The notes below the pieces were generated by a model. That model made no database searches. It worked only from the letters and a program-made list of their open reading frames with translations, and had not been told where the DNA came from. Source: Streptomyces olivaceus (GTDB lineage Bacteria; Actinomycetota; Actinomycetes; Streptomycetales; Streptomycetaceae). From it: a DNA stretch of 64,000 bases. Positions 1 to 7,838 of this stretch are shown piece by piece. Where the stretch lies: the NCBI RefSeq assembly GCF_000721235.1, contig NZ_JOFH01000010.1:131796-195795 (forward strand). The letters run 5' to 3'. The position numbers were made by a program, and so were the translations under genes. The stretch's first letter is position 1, and every line of letters starts with the position of its first letter.

Positions 1-489
1 GTACCGGCGCCCGTCGAGTGGAACGGTGTTCTTCCAGGGCTGCCCCGCACGCATCAGGTCCCACGTCGAGGCGAGAGGCTGCTGAACGTTTCCGGGAGGG
101 AGCGAGCGGGCCGGGGCGAGGCGGTCGAGCCTCGTCCACGCCTCAAGCAGTCGCTGTGCGGCGCTGCCCCGCCGCACCACCCGCACGAACACCGCAGCGG
201 CCACTGCCGCCGCCAGAGACGATACGGCCATGAGCAGGACGACGACGAGCAGGTCCGCCCCCTTGGGATCGTCCAGACCGAGGTACCAGCCCAGCCCCGC
301 CCAAGCGACGAGCCAGCTGCCCGCGACCACCGCTGTGGCCAGCCCGGCCCACAGCATGTTCCGTAGCGCCATACTGCGCCGGGCCAGGACGTCCGTGGCC
401 GCGGCCCTGGAGCTTAGAAGCCCGGCGCGGTCGTACCAGCTCAGCGTCCGGGGGTCCGGGGGAAGGTCGGGCGGGTTCCCGGCATTCAT
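1..489 (-). CDS. Two-helix membrane protein of a WXG module (C-terminus beyond window)
   Basis: Translating the minus strand from ATG at 489 gives an open frame of 163 codons that runs off the left edge. It starts MNAGNPPDLPPDPRTLSW and has two hydrophobic stretches, about residues 43-66 and 77-98, the second followed by a basic turn (VRVVRRG). I do not recognise the family. The ATG overlaps the stop of the preceding gene (ATGA), so the two are translationally coupled. It is the last visible gene of the minus-strand WXG module at 486-2843. The position matches the membrane-protein gene at 17685-18224 in the second module, so a membrane partner may be a regular component. The function is unknown. 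Confidence 0.7.
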   Translation of the reverse strand, partial: MNAGNPPDLPPDPRTLSWYDRAGLLSSRAAATDVLARRSMALRNMLWAGLATAVVAGSWLVAWAGLGWYLGLDDPKGADLLVVVLLMAVSSLAAAVAAAVFVRVVRRGSAAQRLLEAWTRLDRLAPARSLPPGNVQQPLASTWDLMRAGQPWKNTVPLDGRRY

Positions 490-1190
490 GACGATGCACC
501 GTCCTCTGTGGGTTCCGGGTCTTCGAGAAAGGTCGACTTCCCGGCGATGAGGGCCACGACGCTCGCCATGGAAAGCACCTGCTCGGCGTCCAGGCAGGTA
601 CCCACGACCATGAGACCGCGCCCGCCACCGGGAGGGCAGGCGAGGCAGACGGCGAGTCCCAGCTTCGCCAGCGGCCGGGTCGAGCCGGCCGTCTGCGGCT
701 CCGGAAAGAGTTCCGTCCTGTTGACCGATATCAGTTCCGGCTGGGAGATGACCCCCATGCCGATCCCCATCTCGGTGGGGAAGGACTCGGTGTAGACCTG
801 CCGCCCCCGCAGTTCCTGTCCGAAATGACGCGCGAGCACCTCGCCGAGGTCGACGTCTTGATGGACCGTGGACACCTCGACGACCCCGGCACTGATCTGC
901 CACACAGCCCTACCGTATTCACCTTCCGGCACAGCTACGACGCCGTGGGCGATCACACCCTGAGAGAGAAGAACTTGGCGCCAGGCCATCAGCGCGTCGG
1001 CGTAGGCCTGACGTGGTCCGGCTGCCTTGTGCGGATAACTCCGGTTGATCACGTCAACGCAGCGGGTGTGTGCGGCCTCCTCGTCGTCGCCGTCGGCGAG
1101 AAGGTCGAACCAGTCGGTCGGTGCGTACAGCAGGACGGAACCGAGCGGGTCCCGCAGCGCTGAGGCTTCAAGAGGTCGGGAGACAGGCAT
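486..1190 (-). CDS. WXG-module partner protein, 234 aa, unknown function
   Basis: A soluble protein with no signal peptide or membrane helix. It starts MPVSRPLEASALRD; a GTG 36 nt upstream (1226) is an alternative, and neither start has a good Shine-Dalgarno. An N-terminal element, LLYAPTDWFDL, recalls the 'LP-x-x-W' openings of the partner proteins at 16451, 17062 and 18226. A glycine-rich, hydrophobic C-terminal half follows (CLACPPGGGRGLMVVG). It lies 73 nt downstream of the large WXG protein and overlaps the following membrane-protein gene by 4 nt. The context suggests a chaperone, adaptor or immunity-like role for the upstream effector. No known family was recognised, and similarity to the other partner proteins is weak by eye. 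Confidence 0.72.
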   Translation of the reverse strand: MPVSRPLEASALRDPLGSVLLYAPTDWFDLLADGDDEEAAHTRCVDVINRSYPHKAAGPRQAYADALMAWRQVLLSQGVIAHGVVAVPEGEYGRAVWQISAGVVEVSTVHQDVDLGEVLARHFGQELRGRQVYTESFPTEMGIGMGVISQPELISVNRTELFPEPQTAGSTRPLAKLGLAVCLACPPGGGRGLMVVGTCLDAEQVLSMASVVALIAGKSTFLEDPEPTEDGASS

Positions 1191-1263
1191 GTCAGGCCGT
1201 TCTGAACGTACGGTCGGTGGGCGCACGGGTCGCGGCCGTCGGGCCGGCCACGTCCGTTCGCAG

Positions 1264-2535
1264 TTATTTCTTGTCCCTGAGGGGCTCGGGTGTCAGGGCC
1301 TCGGGCCACACGTCCTCGCCAGGACCCTTCGTCTGGTCACCCGGGATGGCGTACTTGCCGACGTCCCACATCAGCTGAGCTCCTCCGCCAGGGCCGAGAG
1401 CGGCGGTGTTGGCGCCCCAGTTGGCGCCGAACTGGGCGACCTTCAGTCCGAACTCGGCTCCTTCCAGCACGTGGCCGGGCTGCGTGAGAACTCCGCGGAA
1501 GAAGCCGTATGGGGAGGCTCCGGCCAACTTTCCCAGCTGACTGCCGGCTTTGTAGGCACCGAAGCCGAATGCCAGCGCTGCGGCGTCGGCGACTACTGTC
1601 GGATCTGTCAGCGCGTCGATGAAACTTCCTGACTTACCCACCTTTTCCAGGTAGTGAGACCCAAGGGCAACGGCTCCGAGGATCAATGCCGGTGCAGCCA
1701 GGAACTGGAGTCCGGGGACAAGTGACATCAGGCCAAGGACGGTGCTGGCGAAACCGGCGACGTTGCCGATGAACTCGAAGACCCAGGCGTATTCCTTGAG
1801 GAAGTCCTTGAGGTCGTCGAGGATCGCCTCACCCAGTTCTGCGGCCATCTCCGCGAACTTCGCAATGGCTTCGCCGATCTTGTCCCAGATTCCGGGCTCG
1901 TTGGGCGCGATGTCCATCGCGTGCTTGAGACGGTCGGCGATCGCCCCGCCTTCCTCGATGTAACGTTCCCGCAGTCGTTCGGCCCGGCCGCGTATCTCCT
2001 CCAGGTCGGCGTTGGCCGCATGCAGCGACTTCTCCTTGCCGCTGCGCTTCTCCTCCTGCCGCTCCCGCTTCGCCTTCTCCTCGTGCGTCTGGGCGCCCAG
2101 CCGCTCGCCGAACCCGGGCTTGGACGGCATGCCGTCCAGTTCGCGCTGGATGCCGGCCGCCTTGGCCTTGGCGTCCTGCGCCTCGCTCTCCAGCTTCTCC
2201 GCGTACGCCTGGTGCTCGCGCATGTACCGCACCCAGTCGTCCAGGGCCCGCCCGGCATCGGTGAAGGAGTCACGTGCGTCGTTGACCTTGGGCCGGAAGT
2301 CGTCTTGGAACTGTTCACGGAACGCCTCGGCGGCCTTGCCCTTCCACTCCCCGCGGCCGGTGCCGTTGAGGACCTGGGCTATATCGCCGAGCGTCTTTCC
2401 CGTCCTGACCACGATCTCCGCGACGCGTGCGGCATCCGCCCGCTTGCCGGGGCAGGGGCAGAACCCGATTGCAGGGAAGCGGGCGTCGGCGGCGGGGTCC
2501 GGACGCAGCCAGCCGGGCTGGGAGTAGTCCGTCAC
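1264..2535 (-). CDS. Large WXG100-like effector protein without evident toxin domain
   Basis: A 423-aa protein. Near residues 63-72 it has the element EWKGKAAEAFREQF, a WxG-K-A-A-x-x-F helix turn typical of WXG/LXG-type secreted proteins. A long charged, helical, probably coiled-coil region (about 95-205) follows, then a hydrophobic stretch (about 250-295) and a Gly/Ala-rich tail. The same architecture appears at 15093-16430 and 20180-21718. Its ATG overlaps the stop of the small WXG gene upstream by 4 nt, the usual arrangement of a WXG chaperone/partner before an LXG-like substrate. It ends without a recognisable catalytic domain, so it may be a structural member or a toxin-less version. Type VII-like secretion is inferred; no EccC-type ATPase gene lies in this window. 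Confidence 0.75.
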   Translation of the reverse strand: MTDYSQPGWLRPDPAADARFPAIGFCPCPGKRADAARVAEIVVRTGKTLGDIAQVLNGTGRGEWKGKAAEAFREQFQDDFRPKVNDARDSFTDAGRALDDWVRYMREHQAYAEKLESEAQDAKAKAAGIQRELDGMPSKPGFGERLGAQTHEEKAKRERQEEKRSGKEKSLHAANADLEEIRGRAERLRERYIEEGGAIADRLKHAMDIAPNEPGIWDKIGEAIAKFAEMAAELGEAILDDLKDFLKEYAWVFEFIGNVAGFASTVLGLMSLVPGLQFLAAPALILGAVALGSHYLEKVGKSGSFIDALTDPTVVADAAALAFGFGAYKAGSQLGKLAGASPYGFFRGVLTQPGHVLEGAEFGLKVAQFGANWGANTAALGPGGGAQLMWDVGKYAIPGDQTKGPGEDVWPEALTPEPLRDKK

Positions 2536-2843
2536 CGCTGCCCGCCCTTACCGGACCGGGCTTTCTCCAGCTCCCGCGCGAACTCCTCGTCCGTCTCCTC
2601 GAAGGTCTTCTTGATCTGCCCCAGCGCCTTCGCCGCAGACTTCGAGAACTTCGACATCTGCTTGATCCCGTACGACCACTCGTCACCGAAGTCATCCATG
2701 CGCTGCGCCAACTTGAACACACCCATCGCCGCGCCGTCGACCTCTTCCATCTCACGGCACGGCGCCGCCATCACCTCATGGATGTCGTGGATGTCCTTCT
2801 GCGTCTGCTCCAGCATCTCGAAGTCTATGTACAGGTCACCCAT
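2532..2843 (-). CDS. WXG100-like small helical protein
   Basis: A 103-aa protein predicted to be almost wholly helical, with no signal peptide. The hairpin turn carries W56-S-Y-G59, a WxxG variant of the WXG motif, inside FGDEWSYG. The size and charged C-terminal helix fit the ESAT-6/WXG100 fold. It is first in a minus-strand operon and overlaps the large effector-like gene by 4 nt, as expected for an effector's small partner. Counterparts in this window, with W in the same place, are at 14776-15096 (SNWKIH) and 18829-19173 (SNWEDG). A role as co-secreted partner or chaperone is inferred from the family. Confidence 0.75.
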   Translation of the reverse strand: MGDLYIDFEMLEQTQKDIHDIHEVMAAPCREMEEVDGAAMGVFKLAQRMDDFGDEWSYGIKQMSKFSKSAAKALGQIKKTFEETDEEFARELEKARSGKGGQR

Positions 2844-3082
2844 GACTCCCCCGTTCCTGCTGCGACTGCTGCTTCACATGTACGCACCAACGCTATACAG
2901 AAAGTGAACGGGGCACTTGAGCGGGGGTGAAGGCCACCATCGCGCCGCACACGATCACTGCGAGGGGTGTGTGAGTGGTGCCGGCTGCACCACGAGCCGA
3001 TGCGACGCGGTACCGCAAGGCAAGGCACCTCGGGCGTCACGATGGGACTTCGCCCTCGTACGAGCCGAAGGAAGAGATGGCC

Positions 3083-3676
3083 ATGGACGAACGGCACCTG
3101 CTGAACGAACTGATGAAGGCGGTCGCTGAAGAAGCGCACGAGTTCGTGGTCAGGCCGCACATCCCCGGTTTGAAGAAGTTCGCGGCCTTCGCATATGTTG
3201 CTGAACGCTTCGGATATCGCTACATGGGACACGCCCCGGGCGGTGTGGCACTGAACAACCCCTACTTCCTGTTCCTACGCACACCTGATGCTCGGGAGGG
3301 GGCTGCCCTGCTTACGCTCAGCTCAGAGGCATCCAACCGCAAGCTACTGCCGGGCATGCGGCCGGGTCTTGGTCTCACCCCGGACAAGGAAGCCCGGCCA
3401 CAAGTGCAGATTCTCTACTCACAGATGGTCGTCGATGCTGGCGGGCGATACAACGCGCGTGTTCTGAGTAACATTCTCATTCTGCCGATCGTTATGGCGA
3501 TCTTCCTCATCTTCCCCGGGTACACAACGAAGAGCGTATCCATCGCAGCGGGAATTTGGTTCGCCTTCTTCCTCTGCTATCTCGTCGGTCTCGGTGTGAC
3601 CCGACGAAGGCGGACCAAGCACCTCGCACTTCTCTCCGCAGCGGGCGTGGAGTGGCCGCCGCGGATCGATGCGTGA
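3083..3676 (+). CDS. Small membrane protein of unknown function
   Basis: A protein of about 197 aa. Two ATGs lie close together, at 3077 and 3083. GGAAG at 3070-3074 is spaced about 8 nt from the second, so MDERHLLNELM is preferred. The N-terminal two thirds is soluble, with a YRYMGHAPGG and NNPYFLFLR section. The C-terminal third has two adjacent membrane helices (roughly residues 125-165) followed by a basic cytoplasmic stop RRRRTKH. Base composition is visibly less GC-rich than neighbouring core genes. It is divergent from the WXG operon at 2843. No family was recognised; a membrane-anchored immunity or accessory role is only a guess from position. Confidence 0.6.
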   Translation: MDERHLLNELMKAVAEEAHEFVVRPHIPGLKKFAAFAYVAERFGYRYMGHAPGGVALNNPYFLFLRTPDAREGAALLTLSSEASNRKLLPGMRPGLGLTPDKEARPQVQILYSQMVVDAGGRYNARVLSNILILPIVMAIFLIFPGYTTKSVSIAAGIWFAFFLCYLVGLGVTRRRRTKHLALLSAAGVEWPPRIDA

Positions 3677-3824
3677 GGTACTCAAGGCCCGCGAAGATCA
3701 GCCGTTCTTCTAATCCGTAGTCCCACGAGTCGGCACTTCGTCGGAGAAGAACCTCAGGAGCGACATGTGCAGACCTCTGGTAAGTGCGTACCGGCGGCTG
3801 GAAGCCGGCTTCGGATTCGCAGCG

Positions 3825-4577
3825 CTACCCCAGCTTCCCGTTCTGCGCCTTCACCACCGTGGGTGAGAGTTTCACGTCGCTCGGCCTGTTGCTGGCCATC
3901 GCCAGCCCGTCGACCGAGAAGTAGACGGCGAGGACGTCACCGCTGCGGACGACCTCGCCGTGCAGAACGTGCTTCACGTCGCGGAAGGTGATCGTGGACT
4001 TGAAGCCCAGCGACTCGTCCCCGGCCGGCGTGACCTTCTCCGGTGTCACGGAGTCGTACGGGCTCTCGTCGCCGTTCGCCTCGGCCGTGAAGCCGCTCCC
4101 GCACGCGTCCACGGCCTTGCGGGCGTCGGCAAAGGCGGACCGCGCGTCCCCGGAGGCGTGGGCGGACAGAGTGACGTACGTGTAGGTGATGCCCTTGGTC
4201 AGCGCTGTCTCGGCGTCCGTCTGCCCCGAGGCCACCCGAGTGAGGGAGGCTTGTGGGTCGCCGAGCGGCAGTTGATTCATGGCGTAGGCGAGGGGCGCGC
4301 AGACAGGCTTGTCGACCGTCACCTCGTCCGACGACTTCGCGAAGATGTATTCGTCCTGCGTCTCTTGAACACGGAAGCCGTCGGTGTCCGACGTCGTGAT
4401 GATGGTGTCGGCCAGGCGCTTCCCAGGAGACGCGGTCCTCTCCGTCGAGGCCGTCGCGTTGGCCTTCGGCTTGTCTGCAGCCGGGTCCGAGTCCGAGCTG
4501 CCGCCGCAGGCGGTGAGTGCGGTGAGGGACAACAGGGACAGGGTGGTGGTGACGACTGCCGTGGCGGGGCGGTTCAC
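3825..4577 (-). CDS. Secreted lipoprotein, unknown function
   Basis: A 250-aa protein with a lipoprotein signal peptide: a basic N-terminus, a hydrophobic core and the lipobox LTAC with the acylated Cys at residue 24. A low-complexity GGSSDSD linker follows, then a mature domain of about 190 aa with two internal Cys (PVCAPLAYAMN and DACGSGF) that could form a disulfide. The mature domain alternates short strands and helices and may resemble the extracellular sensor domains found in actinobacterial lipoproteins, but I cannot name a family. It lies upstream of no obvious partner. The membrane gene at 4644-5606 precedes it in transcription, with a 66-nt gap. Confidence 0.75.
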   Translation of the reverse strand: MNRPATAVVTTTLSLLSLTALTACGGSSDSDPAADKPKANATASTERTASPGKRLADTIITTSDTDGFRVQETQDEYIFAKSSDEVTVDKPVCAPLAYAMNQLPLGDPQASLTRVASGQTDAETALTKGITYTYVTLSAHASGDARSAFADARKAVDACGSGFTAEANGDESPYDSVTPEKVTPAGDESLGFKSTITFRDVKHVLHGEVVRSGDVLAVYFSVDGLAMASNRPSDVKLSPTVVKAQNGKLG

Positions 4578-4643
4578 GAGTACTCCGTTGCTTCGAGGGC
4601 TTGGGTGCTTCGAGGATCTGTCCTGCGCCGCGCGCCTTTGAGG

Positions 4644-5606
4644 TCAGTCGCCGTCGACCAGTTCGCGCAGTTGCGGGGAGAGCTCCGGTACGTGTGCGCC
4701 CGCCGCCTGTGCCGCTTCCAGCGACTTGACGTACTTCAGGGCCTCTTCCCGCAGCTGATTCTTCTCGTGGCCCTGGCGACTGCCCGCGAGCCACACGAGG
4801 ATGGCCACGGGGACGAGGAGGAGGGCGGCGTATCCGACCGGGGAGCCGGTGGAATAGGCCCAGGCGGTGCCGATCAGGCCCGCGAAGACGAGGAGCCAGC
4901 CCGTCTCGTCGTGCCAGCCGCCTACGTCTGCCAGGTGCTCGTATTCCGTGACGGCTGGGGGCTTCGGCGGCACGGGTGCGGGCGCGGAGGTCGCGGGCGA
5001 TGCGCGTATAGCGGCCTGCGGTGCCGGTCCTCCCTCATCGGCGGTGCCCTCGTGGTCAGGAGAGGAAGAGGACGCCGCCGCCTGAGCGGTGGCCGGTGGA
5101 ACGGGCGGATGTGCCGGGACGGGGGTGGCCCCCTTCCCGCCGCCGGTCGGAGACCGGCCCTCCAGCCACGCCGGCACGTGCGTCAGCCGGATTCCGTGGG
5201 CACGGGCGATGCCCAGTGTCTCGCGGTAGCCGACGAGCGCCGGGTGGGTCAGCTCCCGTTTCCAGCGGACGCGTACGAGTGCGAGGGCAGCGACGGCGAC
5301 TACGAGCAGGGGCCCAGCCGGGGCGTACACCAGTACCGGTTTGCCCGCGAACGCAGGGAGGATCGGGGCGAGGAACGGCCAGATGACACCCACCGTGAGC
5401 GTCGAGCCGCCCAGCCAGACGAGTGGGCCGCGCTGCGTCGCCTCCACTGCCCGCCGCCGCTCCGCCAGCAGCGCCGTCACCGCCGTGTCGTCGCTGTAGT
5501 CGACGCCGTGGCGGGTGCCGACGGTGCGTACGGCCGCCAGGGCTCTCGGGTCGGCCGACAACGCGGCCCCGCTCACCGGAAGTAGGTCCACCGTTGCCGC
5601 CCCCAT
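4644..5606 (-). CDS. Four-helix membrane protein with Pro-rich linker
   Basis: A 320-aa protein. The N-terminal 55 residues are soluble. A helical pair follows at about 62-110, then a soluble basic segment including VPAWLEGR. A Pro/Ala/Ser-rich linker spans about 150-215. A second helical pair lies at about 236-277 and the tail is charged and possibly coiled-coil (EEALKYVKSLEAAQ). No catalytic motif is apparent and I do not recognise the family. It is co-oriented with the lipoprotein at 3825-4577 and divergent from the Tad pilus operon, from which it is separated by 525 nt. Confidence 0.65.
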   Translation of the reverse strand: MGAATVDLLPVSGAALSADPRALAAVRTVGTRHGVDYSDDTAVTALLAERRRAVEATQRGPLVWLGGSTLTVGVIWPFLAPILPAFAGKPVLVYAPAGPLLVVAVAALALVRVRWKRELTHPALVGYRETLGIARAHGIRLTHVPAWLEGRSPTGGGKGATPVPAHPPVPPATAQAAASSSSPDHEGTADEGGPAPQAAIRASPATSAPAPVPPKPPAVTEYEHLADVGGWHDETGWLLVFAGLIGTAWAYSTGSPVGYAALLLVPVAILVWLAGSRQGHEKNQLREEALKYVKSLEAAQAAGAHVPELSPQLRELVDGD

Positions 5607-6131
5607 GCTCTCTCCGTACTCGCCCCGTCACTGATCCGAGCGAAGATCATGGCATGGGGGCGACGTTCTCCCGTGAGTGAATCGTGCAGGACCCATGGGC
5701 GCAGCGTGATGAAGTGCACGCGGGTGGTGTCCGGGGCTGGTCGTCTGGGATTCGCGCCAGCACAGTGGGAGTGGCTGGTCGGTGGGCCGTGCTCAAGGGG
5801 GTTCTGTGGATGCGAAGTTGCAGATGGGTAGCGGTGGACGGGGTGCGTGGGCGGGGGTGGGTATGCCTTGAGGGGCTTATGTGGGGCTGATACGGTGCGA
5901 TGGCTTGACACTCGCCTTACTGCTGGTTGTTCGCCCAGGTCCGGCGGGTGTGTCAGCGGATGTCCCGGGACGTCATCGGTCGGGTGAGTGCGGGGCAAGT
6001 GTCCGGAAATGCAGATGTGATAGCGCGTTCTGTGTGCTGGGCGCGCTCCGGCAGTTGATGGCAGTCGATGTCCGCGTCAGGGCATGTCGGAACATGGCAG
6101 ACAATTTCTTGGGTGTACGGGGAGCGGTTGC
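5607..6131. other. 525-nt intergenic region between divergent genes
   Basis: No convincing gene was found here. Several short open frames exist on both strands but lack ribosome sites and Streptomyces codon-position bias. The region must hold the promoters of the minus-strand membrane gene and of the Tad operon. TTGACA occurs at 5905-5910, but the sequence 17 nt downstream (TGTTCG) is a poor -10, so I do not call a promoter. GGGGAGCGG at 6119-6127 is the ribosome site of the first Tad gene. Confidence 0.5.
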
Positions 6132-6842
6132 GTGAAGATCCAGGAGCGTACGGGGGCGGGCGCGGGACGTTCCGCATCTCCGGCTCAGCCACCGGTCGGT
6201 GACCGGCTTCCCAGCCCTCCTCGCGAGCGCAAACCCGCGCTGGCCGCGCTGGCGGTGCTGCTGATCCTGGTGGGTGCGCTGGGCGCCACGATGCTGGTGC
6301 TGCGGGCCGGCGACCGGGTGGAGGTCGTCAAGGTGACGGCGGACATCCAGGCCGGCGAGTCCGTCGGCAACAAGGTCACCTCCGTCATGGTGGCCGCCGA
6401 CGACAGCATCAACTACATCGAGTGGTCGCAGCTCGGAGCCCTGAAGAAGCTCAAGGCCAAGTCCACGATCTACACGAACACGGTCGTCATGGGGCAGATG
6501 TTCGCCGCGCAGGAGCAGATCCCCGAGGGTAAGGCGTCCGTCGGCGTCGCCCTGAAGGAGGGGCAGTACCCGGCAGGCGTGAAGTCCGGCGACATCGTCG
6601 CCGCCTACCGCGTCGGCTCCAGCAGCTCCGGCGACTCCGCCGACAAGGACACGTCGTCCTCCGCCTCCGGCGGCGCGATCGTCCCCGACGCCCGCGTGAA
6701 CGGCGTGGCGGACGACGGCGACTCCACCGTGAGCACCGGCAACAAGTCGTTCACGCTCCTGGTGGACGAGGCCGACGCTGCGGCCCTCGCCTCGGCGGCC
6801 GCCGCCGGCGAGGTCGCCATCGTGCGCGTTCCCGGCAACTAG
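6132..6842 (+). CDS. cpaB: CpaB/RcpC-like SAF-domain pilus assembly protein
   Basis: A 236-aa protein starting at GTG 6132 (VKIQERTG), 4 nt after a GGGGAGCGG ribosome site. It has a short cytoplasmic N-terminus, one membrane helix at about residues 37-57 (ALAVLLILVGALGATMLVL) and an external SAF domain (about 65-135) that begins VVKVTADIQAGESV. A Ser/Asp-rich loop and a C-terminal FTLLVDEADAAAL segment typical of the RcpC/CpaB family follow. CpaB proteins act in the periplasmic/wall part of Tad/Flp type IVc pilus machines. It is the first gene of a nine-gene plus-strand Tad operon and is followed after 18 nt by the TadZ-like gene. Confidence 0.85.
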   Translation: MKIQERTGAGAGRSASPAQPPVGDRLPSPPRERKPALAALAVLLILVGALGATMLVLRAGDRVEVVKVTADIQAGESVGNKVTSVMVAADDSINYIEWSQLGALKKLKAKSTIYTNTVVMGQMFAAQEQIPEGKASVGVALKEGQYPAGVKSGDIVAAYRVGSSSSGDSADKDTSSSASGGAIVPDARVNGVADDGDSTVSTGNKSFTLLVDEADAAALASAAAAGEVAIVRVPGN

Positions 6843-6860
6843 AAGGCGACCGAAGAAGCC

Positions 6861-7838
6861 ATGGCCCTCATCGCCCTCGCCGCCGACAAGGGTTCCCCCG
6901 GCGTCACCACCGCGGCCGTCGCCCTCGCGGCGGTCTGGCCGCGCCGCGTCCTGCTCGCCGAGACCGACCCGGCCGGCGGCGACCTGGTGTACCGGTCCGC
7001 CGCAGCGCACGGCGGTCCGCTGAACCCGAACACCGGCATGCTGTCGATCGCCGCCACCGCGCGCCGCGGCCTCGTACCCGACCAGCTCTGGGACCACGTA
7101 CAGCCGCTCAGCGGCGGCCTGGAGGTACTGGTCGGGCTCGGGATCTCCGAGCAGGCCGCCGGTCTCGCGGGGCTGTGGCCCACCCTCGGCCGGGCCTTCG
7201 CCTCCCTCGCCGACTCTCCGAACGCGCCCGCCGACGTCATAGCCGACTGCGGCCGCGTCAGCGGCGACACCCCGGCCGCGGAGCTGTTCCCGCACGCCGC
7301 GCTGGTCCTCCTGCTCTCCCGTACCGAGCCCGAGGCCATCGCCCGCGTGCGCGACCGCGCCGCCGCGCTCTCCAACAAGCTGCACGGCGGAACCAACCCT
7401 TCGGTGCGTCCCGGCGTGCCCGGCGCGCCGCTGATCGGCGTCGTCCTGGTGGCCGACACGAACAACGCCGCCAAGCTCTCCGGCCAGGTCAACGACATGC
7501 TGGTGCACGCCCAGACCGGCGCCCGCGTGGTCGGCACGATCGCCGACGACCCCGCCGGTGCCGAGCAGTTGGCCGGGCGCCGGCGCGGGCGGCTGGAGAA
7601 GTCGCTGCTCATCCGGTCGGCCCGCAAGGTCGCCTCCGACCTGTACCAGCAGTTCGGCGCCGCCTGGTCCGTGCCCCACACGGGGCCCGCCGGGCACCCC
7701 GGTCCCGCCGCCGGACCCGCCGGCCCCACCGGCCCCGTCGGGCACCACGGACAGCCCGGCTACCCCGGGCCCGCCACCGGCCACCCCGGACCCGCCGGCA
7801 CCGCCGGTCCCGGAGGCCACGCGGGGGCCGGTCGATGA
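6861..7838 (+). CDS. tadZ: TadZ/CpaE-like MinD-family protein with collagen-like tail
   Basis: A 325-aa protein. The N-terminal ~265 residues have the MinD/ParA fold: an initial strand-loop ALAADKGSPGVTT, then LLAETDPAGGDLVYR (switch I/A' region) and VIADCGRV (Walker B). The deviant Walker A keeps the signature lysine (K10), but the second lysine of GKT is replaced by valine (GVTT), so ATP hydrolysis may be weak or absent. Such degeneration is known in the TadZ family, which localises the pilus machine to a cell site. Residues ~275-325 are about 16 Gly-x-y triplets with two interruptions, mostly GPA, GHP and GPT: a collagen-like tail unusual for this protein. The stop overlaps the tadA start (ATGA). 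Confidence 0.85.
   Translation: MALIALAADKGSPGVTTAAVALAAVWPRRVLLAETDPAGGDLVYRSAAAHGGPLNPNTGMLSIAATARRGLVPDQLWDHVQPLSGGLEVLVGLGISEQAAGLAGLWPTLGRAFASLADSPNAPADVIADCGRVSGDTPAAELFPHAALVLLLSRTEPEAIARVRDRAAALSNKLHGGTNPSVRPGVPGAPLIGVVLVADTNNAAKLSGQVNDMLVHAQTGARVVGTIADDPAGAEQLAGRRRGRLEKSLLIRSARKVASDLYQQFGAAWSVPHTGPAGHPGPAAGPAGPTGPVGHHGQPGYPGPATGHPGPAGTAGPGGHAGAGR

Noticed and set aside
5905..5933. TTGACA as the -35 of the Tad operon
   Set aside because: The hexamer 17 nt downstream is a poor -10 and the distance to the start is over 200 nt.
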